64,000 nt of DNA from Leadbetterella byssophila_A (GTDB lineage: Bacteria > Bacteroidota > Bacteroidia > Cytophagales > Spirosomataceae), in NCBI GenBank assembly GCA_040394735.1, contig JBEBRR010000018.1, forward strand, positions 1-64,000, read 5' to 3'. Below, in pieces: positions 41,966 to 50,541 of this stretch. The notes beneath the pieces are model-generated. The model saw nothing but the letters and a program-made list of their open reading frames with translations, was not told where the DNA came from and ran no database searches. Positions within the stretch are counted from its first letter, which is position 1. The number at the start of each line of letters is the position of its first letter. The position numbers and the translations under genes were made by a program.

Positions 41966-42931
41966 ATGAGAATATCAGTAATCATAACGGTCCTCTTTTT
42001 CAGCCTGCAGGCTGCGGCACAGGACGTGGTTCCGAAGGCTAAAACCAAAGAGCAAAGAAAAGCAGAAAGGAAAAAAATGACCCTGGAGCAAAAGATAGAA
42101 GACGTGCTGCCGGTAGATGTTTCGCTTCCTTCTGCCAGCCTTAACGCCCCCGGCAGCCAGAAGATCAGCTCGCTGGAAGACGCAAGGAAATACGTCAACG
42201 AAACCGTACCTGATTATGCGAAAAGTGTAAAGGAAAGAACAAAGAAAACCGCCAAAATCTTAAAAAAACAGGAGGCCAAACTTTTTGACGGCAAAAATTA
42301 TAAGGGGATAGCCGTGGAAAAGCGGATTCTGAAAAGACGGTCTTCGCTGCTCTACCAGGAATTTTACGTATTGAAGGAACATAAGGAGCCCCTGCCTTAC
42401 CACCGGGTGTTTACCTGGTTCGATGAAAAAAATGACCGGATTTCTGAGGTACTCTCCCGTGACCCCAAAACCAACAGTCTCCTGCACGGCCCTTACCGTG
42501 AATACCGGGGAGAAAATCTTGTTAAAGAAGGGTATTACTACATGGGGGTGAAAGACGGCCGCTGGCTACAGTACGATAAGAATTTTATTCTTCTTGATAA
42601 AGAAAACTATAACAAAGGATTTTACGAAGAATCAAAGATTTCATACTATGGCAGTGACAGCACACACATCCGGGAAGTGATACCTGTGAGGTTCGGAAAA
42701 ATCAGCGGAAACTACTACCGCTTCTTTGAAAACGGCACGCTGGCCGAAGAAGGACGCTATGATGACGGGAAGAAAATAGGGAAATGGGTGGAATATTATG
42801 AAGGCAGCAACCGCCGGAAAAAGGAGATCCAGCATCCCGCCAGCTATTTTGACGAAACCGAGCCTTTCACGCTCATTGAATATGACGAGAAAGGGAAAAT
42901 CACTTTTGAAAACAGAAAACCAACCCGATAA
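41966..42931 (+). CDS. Secreted YwqK/MORN-repeat-like protein
   Basis: The start is the ATG at 41966 (MRISVIITVLFFSLQAAAQ), because the TTG at 41957 overlaps the promoter element. The 321-residue product has a signal peptide, a basic coiled stretch (about 25-130), and MORN-like units such as HGPYREYRGENLVKEGYYY, DGRWLQYDK and NYYRFFENGTLAEEGRYDDG. Proteins of the YwqK-type family are annotated as antitoxin-like in some databases, without firm evidence. No toxin gene is beside it. Likely periplasmic; function unknown. Confidence 0.7.
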   Translation: MRISVIITVLFFSLQAAAQDVVPKAKTKEQRKAERKKMTLEQKIEDVLPVDVSLPSASLNAPGSQKISSLEDARKYVNETVPDYAKSVKERTKKTAKILKKQEAKLFDGKNYKGIAVEKRILKRRSSLLYQEFYVLKEHKEPLPYHRVFTWFDEKNDRISEVLSRDPKTNSLLHGPYREYRGENLVKEGYYYMGVKDGRWLQYDKNFILLDKENYNKGFYEESKISYYGSDSTHIREVIPVRFGKISGNYYRFFENGTLAEEGRYDDGKKIGKWVEYYEGSNRRKKEIQHPASYFDETEPFTLIEYDEKGKITFENRKPTR

Positions 42932-43023
42932 ATTAATCGTTAAACCCAACGGGGGGAGTTACCAGGCTGCCTGAATTCTCATTTGTCAGTTCTGCCGGGG
43001 CACTCATTCCCGAAACATTTTAC

Positions 43024-44211
43024 ATGATGAAAACAAAACTCCTCTTTTTTCTTTTTCTTTCCTTTTTAGCTGCAGCTCAAAAGGAAACCCTCTGGCGGCT
43101 GGAAATACCCAGCGAGGGCGGGGCCATCCCGGTTCATCTGCTGCTGACCGGTGACAACCGGGCTTTTGCAGTGAACGCTGATGAAAGGCTGGAATTTGAC
43201 CGCGTATTTACTGTAAAAGATACCCTTCATCTCCGGATGGACCTGTACGACCTGGAGCTCATACTGGTAAGGAAAAATGGCAGGCTGAGCGGGCTGATGA
43301 ACAAACGCGGGGCCGATATGCTGTACCGGCAGGCAGCCTTTTCCGGCACGGCAGGCGATACCGAGCGCTTTAAAAAATCTTCAGACCGTATGGCTCACGC
43401 ACTGGCTTCCAAATACCAGATCAGCTTCATAAACGGCTCTTCTGGAAAAGAATCGCCCGCCATCGGTGTTTTCGAGGTCAGCAATGGCCACGTTAAAGGT
43501 TCTTTTCTGACCAATACCGGCGACTACCGCTATCTGCAGGGAAATGTAGCGGGCGACAGCCTGTACCTCTCGGCGCTGGGCTCAACTGCCGTAATGTATA
43601 AAGCCCGTATCAAAGGCGACAGCCTTACCGGGGGCACCTCCTTTAATCCCTTCGGAAAAGGTTCTGGTTTTTCGGGAGTAAAAAATGAAAGTTATGAATT
43701 ACCGGATGCCACAAAGCTTACCTTTCTGAAAGAAGGGGAAGAGCACTTCAATTTTACCTTTAAAGATATCAACGGCCGGGAGGTATCCCTCTCTGACCCC
43801 CGCTTCAAAGGAAAAGTGACCGTAGTGCAGATCCTGGGGACCTGGTGCCCCAACTGCCTCGATGAGACTCGTTTTCTGACAGAATACAAAAAGGAAAATA
43901 CTTCAATGGAAGTGATCGGACTGGCCTTCGAACGTAGCACCGAGCCCTCATTTGCTTACCCGAAGATAGCCCGTTTTATAGAGCGTTTCGGGGTGGATTA
44001 CCCGGTGCTTCTGGCCGGAACCATCCAGGAAGCCGGCCGTAAGCTGCCGCAGCTGAACCATGTGATGGCCTTCCCTACCTCTATCGTGGTAGACAAAAAC
44101 GGGCAGGTTCGTAAGATCCATACCGGTTTTACCGGACCGGGAACGGGTTCTTATTACAACGAATACGTGAAGGAGTTTACAGCATTTATCCGGCAGCTGC
44201 AGGCGGAATAA
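43024..44211 (+). CDS. TlpA-like thiol-disulphide oxidoreductase, exported
   Basis: A 395-residue protein with a signal peptide ending in LAAAQ, a beta-rich N-terminal half of about 230 residues of DUF4369-like type, and a C-terminal thioredoxin domain (about 240-390) with redox motif WCPNC (C275 and C278). The cis-proline segment is in VMAFPTSIVVDKNGQV. It should act on disulphides in the periplasm; partner unknown. It is separated by 92 bases from the YwqK-like gene and ends before a long hairpin shared with ndk. Confidence 0.85.
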   Translation: MMKTKLLFFLFLSFLAAAQKETLWRLEIPSEGGAIPVHLLLTGDNRAFAVNADERLEFDRVFTVKDTLHLRMDLYDLELILVRKNGRLSGLMNKRGADMLYRQAAFSGTAGDTERFKKSSDRMAHALASKYQISFINGSSGKESPAIGVFEVSNGHVKGSFLTNTGDYRYLQGNVAGDSLYLSALGSTAVMYKARIKGDSLTGGTSFNPFGKGSGFSGVKNESYELPDATKLTFLKEGEEHFNFTFKDINGREVSLSDPRFKGKVTVVQILGTWCPNCLDETRFLTEYKKENTSMEVIGLAFERSTEPSFAYPKIARFIERFGVDYPVLLAGTIQEAGRKLPQLNHVMAFPTSIVVDKNGQVRKIHTGFTGPGTGSYYNEYVKEFTAFIRQLQAE

Positions 44212-44223
44212 ACGGAATTTATT

Positions 44224-44309
44224 TTTAACCACATAGACACATAGCTGTTTGCCAGCAAAAAGGACAAGCATGAGAGTATTAACAATGGCTATGTTTCTAT
44301 GTGGTTAAA
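44224..44309. terminator. 22-base inverted repeat between convergent genes
   Basis: Arms 44224-44245 and 44288-44309 (right arm GCTATGTTTCTATGTGG...) pair at 21 of 22 positions around a 42-base loop, between the stops of the TlpA-like gene and ndk. The core AACCACATAG resembles a short intergenic repeat that I recall from other genomes of this phylum. It may stop transcription in both directions. Confidence 0.6.
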
Positions 44310-44310
44310 C

Positions 44311-44730
44311 TTAAAATCTCTCCAGCGCACTGAAGAAGAATGCGCTCTCTATTGCTGCATTTTCATCAGAATCTGATCCGTGTACGGCATTTTCTGCTTT
44401 TGATTTCGCATAAATGCTTCTTACTGTTCCCGCTTCTGCCTCTGCAGGATCCGTAGCGCCGATCAGTTTACGGAAATCGGCCACTGCATTTTCTTTTTCC
44501 AGGATGAAAGCGATGATCGGGCCTTCTGACATCATTTCACAAAGCTCTCCGTAGAAAGGACGCTCAGAATGAACTTCATAAAATTTGCCGGCCTGAGCGC
44601 CGGTCAGGTGCAGCTTCTTAAGTGCTACGATTCTGAATCCGCCCTCTTCAATAAGTTTCAGTATTCCTCCTACGTGATTGTCCGCCACTGCATGCGGCTT
44701 GATCATGGAAAATGTTCTGTTACCTGCCAT
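44311..44730 (-). CDS. ndk: Nucleoside-diphosphate kinase
   Basis: Ndk, 139 residues, moves the gamma phosphate of ATP to other nucleoside diphosphates. The phospho-acceptor histidine is H117 in NAVHGSDS, and the N-terminal TFSMIKPHAV and RPFYGEL motifs are present. Length and sequence are canonical. It is a stand-alone gene with its own -7 element at 44760-44767 and converges on the TlpA-like gene through the long hairpin. Confidence 0.97.
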   Translation of the reverse strand: MAGNRTFSMIKPHAVADNHVGGILKLIEEGGFRIVALKKLHLTGAQAGKFYEVHSERPFYGELCEMMSEGPIIAFILEKENAVADFRKLIGATDPAEAEAGTVRSIYAKSKAENAVHGSDSDENAAIESAFFFSALERF

Positions 44731-44759
44731 TACTATTGTTTGTTGTTAAAAAATGTCCG

Positions 44760-44767
44760 CAAAATTA
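44760..44767 (-). promoter_or_regulatory. -7 element of ndk
   Basis: TAATTTTG on the minus strand, 29 bases before the ATG. No clear -33. Confidence 0.5.
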
Positions 44768-44814
44768 GTACTAAAATTCATACGGCGTTCATTCGCGTCC
44801 TTATTTTTAAAAGG

Positions 44815-45945
44815 TTACAGCCGCGCCATCAGTTTTTTTACAGCCCCGTTCTTCCAGGAGGCAAAATCCCCTTCAAGAATATGCTTCCTGGCCTCCCCTG
44901 CCAGCCACAGGTAAAACCGCAGGTTATGGATACTGGCAATCTGCGCCGCCAGCAGTTCCTGGCACTTCACCAGGTGTTTCAGATAGGCTTTGGAATAAAA
45001 TGTGCTTACGTATCCACCCAGCTCCTCATCAATGGGGCTGAAATCATCCTCCCATTTCTTATTCCGGATATTGATGATGCCCTGTGTGGTAAAAAGCATC
45101 CCGTTTCTTGCGTTACGGGTAGGCATAACACAGTCAAACATATCGATCCCCAGCGCTATACCCTCCAGGATGTTCTCCGGCGTGCCCACACCCATCAGGT
45201 AACGGGGTTTATTTTCAGGCAATATGGAATTTACCACTTCAATCATACGGTACATATCTTCAGCCGGCTCTCCCACTGACAAGCCGCCAATGGCGTTGCC
45301 GTCCTGCTCCTGTGCTGCGATATACTCGGCCGACTGCTCACGCAGATCTTTGTATACACTTCCCTGAACAATCGGGAACAGGCTCTGATAGTGCCCGTAT
45401 TTCGGTTCAGTGGTACGGATGCGCTCCACACAGCGACTCAGCCAGCGGTGGGTAAGGTGCATCGACTTTTCCGCATAACGATGGTCGCAGGGATAAGGCG
45501 GGCACTCATCAAAGGCCATGATGATGTCTCCCCCGATCACCCGCTGGATATCCATCACATACTCCGGGGTAAAGAGATGCCGGGAACCGTCAATATGCGA
45601 ATTAAAAAATACACCCTCTTCGGTGATCTTCCGGATCTCCTTCAGGCTGAATACCTGGTACCCGCCCGAATCCGTCAGGATGGGCCGGCTCCACCCGTTG
45701 AACTTATGCAAGCCGCCGGCCTTTTCCAGGATCTCCAGGCCGGGCCTCAGGTAAAGATGATAGGTATTGCCCAGGATGATCTGCGCGGCGACATCCTCTG
45801 TCAGTTCCCGCTGATGAACCCCTTTCACGGTTCCGGCCGTACCTACCGGCATAAATATGGGAGTAAGGATCTCGCCGTGGTCCGTTACCAGCTTTCCTGC
45901 CCGGGCTTTTGAACCCGGGTCTTGGGAATGAATTTCAAAAATCAT
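44815..45945 (-). CDS. tgt: Queuine tRNA-ribosyltransferase Tgt
   Basis: Tgt swaps guanine-34 for the queuosine precursor in GUN tRNAs. The start is the ATG at 45945 (MIFEIHSQDPGSKARAGKL), giving 376 residues; the longer frame to 46032 is not family-like. Active-site blocks LTDSGGYQVFS and FDCVMPTRNARNG are intact, with the nucleophile Asp in each. The zinc cysteines (CxCxxC) that sit just before YSKAYLKHL in most Tgt proteins are absent: the segment reads GYVSTF. The later histidine of SIHNLRFYL is kept. Loss of the zinc site is, to my recollection, usual in this phylum. The promoter lies four bases from the ATG. Confidence 0.95.
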   Translation of the reverse strand: MIFEIHSQDPGSKARAGKLVTDHGEILTPIFMPVGTAGTVKGVHQRELTEDVAAQIILGNTYHLYLRPGLEILEKAGGLHKFNGWSRPILTDSGGYQVFSLKEIRKITEEGVFFNSHIDGSRHLFTPEYVMDIQRVIGGDIIMAFDECPPYPCDHRYAEKSMHLTHRWLSRCVERIRTTEPKYGHYQSLFPIVQGSVYKDLREQSAEYIAAQEQDGNAIGGLSVGEPAEDMYRMIEVVNSILPENKPRYLMGVGTPENILEGIALGIDMFDCVMPTRNARNGMLFTTQGIINIRNKKWEDDFSPIDEELGGYVSTFYSKAYLKHLVKCQELLAAQIASIHNLRFYLWLAGEARKHILEGDFASWKNGAVKKLMARL

Positions 45946-45949
45946 GCAG

Positions 45950-45980
45950 CAAAGTTCATGCTTCCTTTCAGCATTTTCAA
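45950..45980 (-). promoter_or_regulatory. Promoter abutting the tgt start
   Basis: TTG (45978-45980), 20 bases, GAACTTTG (45950-45957, one mismatch). Only four bases separate it from the ATG, so the transcript would be leaderless or nearly so. Confidence 0.5.
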
Positions 45981-46074
45981 CAGAAAAGCCCAAAATCTCC
46001 CCGGGCCGGGTTAAAACGATGCTGTAATCCATTCATTTTTAGCCCCCCATAGTATGAAATCATCAAACTGGTGC

Positions 46075-46082
46075 TATTTTTG
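46075..46082 (+). promoter_or_regulatory. -7 element of the glycosyltransferase gene
   Basis: TATTTTTG, 30 bases before the TTG start at 46113. No -33 TTG at the expected place. Confidence 0.45.
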
Positions 46083-46112
46083 CGAAAGAGTACACTATAA
46101 CCGGAATAACCT

Positions 46113-47309
46113 TTGGAAACCATTCTCCCAATCTTATTTTTTGGGGCTATTGCTATACAGCTATTTTATATCCTGTTTATCTTCACCAAGCTCTCCGGCC
46201 ATCATGACCAGGAACCGGGAGATTATCAGCCGCCTGTAACTCTTATTCTGGCCGCCTCCAATGAACTGGAAAACCTGCGCGAACTCCTGCCTTTACTCGA
46301 CCGCCAGGATTATCCTGAATTTGAGATCCTGGTCGCCGATGACCGCTCGCACGACGGCACCTACGATTACCTCATTAATAACGAAGACGGAATCCGGCAC
46401 CTCAGCTACCTGCGGGTACAGGATCTGCCGGATCATTATACGGCTAAAAAATATGCCGTAACCCTGGCCGTCAAAAAAGCCCGGCACGGATGGCTCCTGT
46501 TTACCGATGCCGACTGCCGGCCGGAGTCTGACCAATGGATCAGCCACATGATGGCCCAGGTAACCGAAGGAAAGGAAATTGTACTGGGTTTCTCGAAATA
46601 CCAGTATTTCCCGGGAAGGCTGAATGCGCTCATCCGTTATGAAACCTTCCAGACGGCTTTGCAGTACCTGTCTTTTGCCCTGTCAGGAATGCCTTTTATG
46701 GGCGTGGGACGAAACCTGATGTACCGGAAAGACCTGTTCTGGAAAAACGGCGGATTCTCCGGTCACAATATGCTCCTGAGCGGCGACGACGACCTCTTCG
46801 TAAACAAGGCTTCCTCCAGAACCAATGTAAGTGTGTGCACAGGAGAAGAAGGCCATACGCTGTCTTTCCCGAAAACAACCTGGAAAGACTGGTATATACA
46901 GAAGAAAAGGCACCTTTCGGTAGGAAAAAAATACAAAACGCGTGACCGGGTCAACCTGGGACTGCTATGGATCAGCGGTATTATGTCATGGCTGCTGCTG
47001 CTTCCCGTGTTCTTTCTCTCTCCCGAATGGTTTACGGCTCCGGAGTGGTCAAGGATTCCGGCGGAGTTCCTGGCACAATACGGTATTGCACACTGGTATC
47101 CGTATAACAACTGGATGCGTCTTGTGACGGGTGTTTTCCTGGCCTATCTCCTGATCAAATGGATCGTACTGGCCGCTGTCAATAAAAAACTGGGAAGAAC
47201 GATCAGCTCGTGGAGGATTCCCTGGTATGATCTTCTCTATAACCTCTACCTGGTGGTTTTCGGGATCGTGACGCTCTTTTCCAATCCCCAGAAGATCCGG
47301 TGGAAGTAA
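46113..47309 (+). CDS. Membrane glycosyltransferase, GT2 family
   Basis: The product of 398 residues begins with a TTG codon (translated METILPILFFGAIAIQ), since the first hydrophobic helix starts here and no ATG is in frame nearby. It has the GT2 fold: VTLILAASNELENL, the metal-binding DADCR in LLFTDADCRPE, and a QxxRW-like QKKRHLS region; then two or three C-terminal membrane helices. Such enzymes make polysaccharide or lipid-linked sugars at the inner membrane. The donor and acceptor cannot be named. It stands alone between tgt and the LptF/G gene, which converges. Confidence 0.85.
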   Translation: METILPILFFGAIAIQLFYILFIFTKLSGHHDQEPGDYQPPVTLILAASNELENLRELLPLLDRQDYPEFEILVADDRSHDGTYDYLINNEDGIRHLSYLRVQDLPDHYTAKKYAVTLAVKKARHGWLLFTDADCRPESDQWISHMMAQVTEGKEIVLGFSKYQYFPGRLNALIRYETFQTALQYLSFALSGMPFMGVGRNLMYRKDLFWKNGGFSGHNMLLSGDDDLFVNKASSRTNVSVCTGEEGHTLSFPKTTWKDWYIQKKRHLSVGKKYKTRDRVNLGLLWISGIMSWLLLLPVFFLSPEWFTAPEWSRIPAEFLAQYGIAHWYPYNNWMRLVTGVFLAYLLIKWIVLAAVNKKLGRTISSWRIPWYDLLYNLYLVVFGIVTLFSNPQKIRWK

Positions 47310-47312
47310 AAC

Positions 47313-48395
47313 CTACCTGGGCACTGTAAAATACATCACCACGGAGATCACGGTAAAGACAATGTTGGGGAGCCAGACCGCCAGGATGGGGTTCATGCTT
47401 CCTGCCTCCGCAATACCCTTTGACAGGATATAAAAAATAATATAAAGGAAAGCCAGCACAAATCCGATGGCAATCTGGAGTCCTACTCCGCCACGGGCCT
47501 TCCGGGCGGAAACAATAAGGCCCATAATAGAGAGGATCACCACCGCAAACGGCGTGGCAAAGCGCTGATAATACTCAATTTTATATATTTCCACTCCTTC
47601 AGCCCCCCGGCTGTTGATGAGGGCAATATAATCCTGCAGCTGCGGAATGGTCAGGGTTTCCTGGCGGTTTTTGGAATTGGCAAAATCACTGGGAAACATA
47701 TTAATGCTGGTATCCAGCGGAACTGACGGGGAGTAGCTCATCTGGTCTTTCATAATTCCAAGCTTCCGTATCTGGTAATCGTATAGCTTCCATTTTTTCA
47801 GGGAATCGTCATACGTAGCTCTCCGGGCCGAAAGCTTTTCCACCAGGCGGTTATTCTCTATTTTCTCAAGGGTAAAATCATACGCGGTGTTACTGTTGTT
47901 ATCATAACTGGAAAGATAGGCATATACATTTTTCTGAACCGCCATATGGATATCCCGCCCTGAAAAAAAGAAGTCACCCTCAAGATATTTGTTCTGAAAG
48001 TCGATCCGCGGGATATTGGCCTTGGGCAGCACCCAGCCCACCATCACGAAAGAGTAAACTGCCACAATACCTGAACCGATAAAATACGGCAGCATCAGGC
48101 GGCGGAAACTGGTGCCCGAACCCAGTATAGCAATGATCTCCGTGTGTGAGGCCATTTTTGCCGTAAAGAAAACGGTGGAGATGAAGATCATCAGCGGACT
48201 GATATAATTGGCCCAGTACGGCGCCAGGTTCATGTAATAATCCAGGAAAATGGCCTTATTGGAAGGTTTGGTTTCCAGAAAATCATCATTTTTCTCCACG
48301 AAATCAATGACCAGGATTACCATCACAATAATAAACACTGCGAAGACATATGTGGTCAGAAAGCGCTTGATAAGATACCTGTCTATCTTTGTCAT
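47313..48395 (-). CDS. LptF/LptG family permease (YjgP/YjgQ)
   Basis: A 360-residue inner-membrane protein with six helices (N-terminal near 12-32, 55-78, 100-120; C-terminal near 277-297, 305-325, 335-355) and a central periplasmic beta domain, as in the permeases that carry lipopolysaccharide to the Lpt bridge. MTKIDRYLIKRFLTTYVFAVFI is a typical beginning. Two such genes usually exist per genome of this phylum, so LptF and LptG cannot be told apart. It converges with the glycosyltransferase gene three bases away. Confidence 0.9.
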   Translation of the reverse strand: MTKIDRYLIKRFLTTYVFAVFIIVMVILVIDFVEKNDDFLETKPSNKAIFLDYYMNLAPYWANYISPLMIFISTVFFTAKMASHTEIIAILGSGTSFRRLMLPYFIGSGIVAVYSFVMVGWVLPKANIPRIDFQNKYLEGDFFFSGRDIHMAVQKNVYAYLSSYDNNSNTAYDFTLEKIENNRLVEKLSARRATYDDSLKKWKLYDYQIRKLGIMKDQMSYSPSVPLDTSINMFPSDFANSKNRQETLTIPQLQDYIALINSRGAEGVEIYKIEYYQRFATPFAVVILSIMGLIVSARKARGGVGLQIAIGFVLAFLYIIFYILSKGIAEAGSMNPILAVWLPNIVFTVISVVMYFTVPR

Positions 48396-48419
48396 CGGGA
48401 GAGTTTATTAAATCGGCCC

Positions 48420-48448
48420 CAAAATTAGGAAGTATTGCCCAAAAACAA
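48420..48448 (-). promoter_or_regulatory. Promoter of the LptF/G gene
   Basis: TTG (48446-48448), 18 bases, TAATTTTG (48420-48427) on the minus strand. Its spacing is at the short end. Confidence 0.6.
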
Positions 48449-48450
48449 AA

Positions 48451-49860
48451 TCAGAACAACCTGACAATCCACTCGATAACCCGGTTCTTTCCGGCTGAGT
48501 AAGGCGGCATCAGTTTTTCCAGTACGCTGGGCAGGTGCTGGCGGTAAACACTTCTCTCATTTGAAAACGCCTTAAAGCCCCATTCTCCGTGTGCCTTACC
48601 GATACCCGAATTATTGTCACCGCCAAAAGGCAGGTAGGGCTGGAGAAAATGCATATCGTTATTGTTGATACAGGTTCCGCCGGCACGTGTGTTGGATAAA
48701 AAGAATTCGATCCGGCTTTTCCTGTTACTATAAATATATAGGGCAAGCGGTTTTTCACCCGACCGGATATAGCTTACCACTTCTTCCGGGTTGTCATATA
48801 CAAGAACCGGCAATAAGGGGCCGAAAATTTCTTCCCGCATAAGCTTTGACTCCGTCGAAACATTCCTGATCAGTGTGGGGCTTATCCGGGCACCCTCCTT
48901 TTTCCCGCCGTAAACCACCTCAGCGCCTTTATTCACAGCATCAGCGAGATAACCCTCTACCCGTTCAGCATGTTTTTCATTTACAATACTGCAATAGGAG
49001 GAGCTGGACAGCGCATCTTCGCCATAAAACTCCTCCAGTACCTCTTCCAGCTCTTTCAGGAAAATTTCTTCTTTAGACCGGTGAACAAAAACATAATCAG
49101 GGGCGATGCAGATCTGACCGCTGTTTATAAACTTCCCCCAGGCCAGCCGTCGGGCTGCCTGCCGCACGTTAGCTGTTTCGTCAATAATCACGGGCGACTT
49201 CCCGCCCAGCTCTAGGGTAATCGACGCCAGGTGAGCGGCTGCAGCCTGCATTACCACTTTCCCTACCTGGGGCGACCCCGTGAAAAAAATATGATTAAAA
49301 GGCAGGGCCAACAGCGCGGTGGAAGTTTCCACACCGCCCTCAATTACCTCTGCCTCCTCCGGCGAAAAAACATGATTCACTATTTTCCGGATGACCGCTG
49401 AAGTATGCGGGGTGTATTCTGATGGTTTTATGATAGCCGTATTTCCTGCCGCCACAGCGGAGACCAGCGGACCAAGACTCAGGTTTACCGGGAAGTTCCA
49501 GGGCGATATGATCAGGCAGGTACCGCGGGGCTCACACCGTACAAAAGAAGAAGAGCCGAAAAATGAAAGGGGGGTTCTCACATAACGGTCGCTCATCCAT
49601 TTTTCCAGGTATTTTACGGTATGGCTGATCTCCGAAGTAACCGCAAAAATTTCGGTCAGGTCCGTCTCTGCCTGGGGTTTCCTGAAGTCGGCATACAAGG
49701 CATCTCGAATTTCCCGGCGGAAAGTTTCTTCCACCGCTTTTTTTAAGGCAAGTAATTTTTTCTTCCTTTCCGCACAGGAGCTTCCGGCCGCTTTATACTG
49801 GCTGGCCTTTTGGGCTTCAAAAAGCCCGGCAATAGCACTGGAGGTATCTGCCACCATCAT
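48451..49860 (-). CDS. Aldehyde dehydrogenase (class 3 like)
   Basis: The gene encodes a 469-residue NAD(P)-dependent aldehyde dehydrogenase. The catalytic Cys is in INSGQICIAPDYVF, the general-base Glu in ITLELGGKSPVII, and the cofactor-binding ISPWNFPVNL and FTGSPQVGKVV motifs are present. The hydrophobic C-terminal tail and the short N-terminus are typical of the class 3 form that oxidises fatty or aromatic aldehydes. Substrate unknown. It stands alone, upstream of the LptF/G gene by 55 bases on the same strand. Confidence 0.93.
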   Translation of the reverse strand: MMVADTSSAIAGLFEAQKASQYKAAGSSCAERKKKLLALKKAVEETFRREIRDALYADFRKPQAETDLTEIFAVTSEISHTVKYLEKWMSDRYVRTPLSFFGSSSFVRCEPRGTCLIISPWNFPVNLSLGPLVSAVAAGNTAIIKPSEYTPHTSAVIRKIVNHVFSPEEAEVIEGGVETSTALLALPFNHIFFTGSPQVGKVVMQAAAAHLASITLELGGKSPVIIDETANVRQAARRLAWGKFINSGQICIAPDYVFVHRSKEEIFLKELEEVLEEFYGEDALSSSSYCSIVNEKHAERVEGYLADAVNKGAEVVYGGKKEGARISPTLIRNVSTESKLMREEIFGPLLPVLVYDNPEEVVSYIRSGEKPLALYIYSNRKSRIEFFLSNTRAGGTCINNNDMHFLQPYLPFGGDNNSGIGKAHGEWGFKAFSNERSVYRQHLPSVLEKLMPPYSAGKNRVIEWIVRLF

Positions 49861-49869
49861 TTTTTTATA

Positions 49870-49901
49870 TAAAGATACTGGATATTACTCCTTCACACCA
49901 A
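49870..49901 (-). promoter_or_regulatory. Promoter of the aldehyde dehydrogenase gene
   Basis: TTG (49899-49901), 21 bases, TATCTTTA (49870-49877), one mismatch at the last base. The ATG is nine bases away. Confidence 0.5.
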
Positions 49902-50012
49902 ATAAATACGGTAGTTTTCAGCCGCATTCCACCTTAAAATTTCCTTAAATCTAGCTCCTTATCACACTATTCGGGTTATTCCGGCATTATATATTATAAA
50001 CCATGTACGACT

Positions 50013-50426
50013 ATGAAAAAAACAGCAATGATCTTGGCTATGGCGGCTTTTATGGCCTCCTGTACTTCGAAAGAAAAGCATGAAGCCGCAGATGACCTGC
50101 AGGCCGTTCAGGATGAAATCAGGGATAGCGCACGCGAAGCCCGGGAGGACCTGGGAGAAATCAAAGAGGATGTGACCGAAGAGCTGAAGAGCAAAAAGCA
50201 AAATCTTGAAGCGGAGCTGAAAGAGGTAAATGAAAAAATCAGGAAAGGGACGAAAGAGGAAAAGGGAAAGTGGCAGGCCCGGAAGGATGAGCTCGACAAA
50301 GAGCTCAAAGACCTTGATGAAAAAATAAAATCAGCTGCCCGGGATCTCAAAAACGACATAAAAGATCTGAAGAAAGACGTCAAGGAAGACGTTAAAGACC
50401 TGAAGGAAGATCTGAAAAACAATTAG
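50013..50426 (+). CDS. Charged coiled-coil lipoprotein
   Basis: A 137-residue protein with a lipoprotein signal (MKKTAMILAMAAFMASC, lipidated cysteine 17). The remaining 120 residues are almost all Lys, Glu, Asp, Leu and Arg, with a heptad pattern and near-repeats such as DLKKDVKEDVKDLKED at the end. It is likely a long coiled coil held to a membrane. It may stabilise the envelope like a Lpp-type spacer; this is inference. It is followed by the phospholipase gene but has a 115-base gap. Confidence 0.75.
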   Translation: MKKTAMILAMAAFMASCTSKEKHEAADDLQAVQDEIRDSAREAREDLGEIKEDVTEELKSKKQNLEAELKEVNEKIRKGTKEEKGKWQARKDELDKELKDLDEKIKSAARDLKNDIKDLKKDVKEDVKDLKEDLKNN

Positions 50427-50541
50427 TGCTATGTCAGGCATATAACGGCTTATTATGCCTGGAATGACACCGGGGTTTAACAAATTTTTTATTTTTAACT
50501 CTCCCCTTTAATTCGTTATTTTGAATCCCTAACATTATTCT

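Noticed and set aside
41966..42931. Toxin-antitoxin system at the YwqK-like gene.
   Set aside because: Only a database label for the family suggests it; no toxin gene is adjacent and the protein has an export signal.
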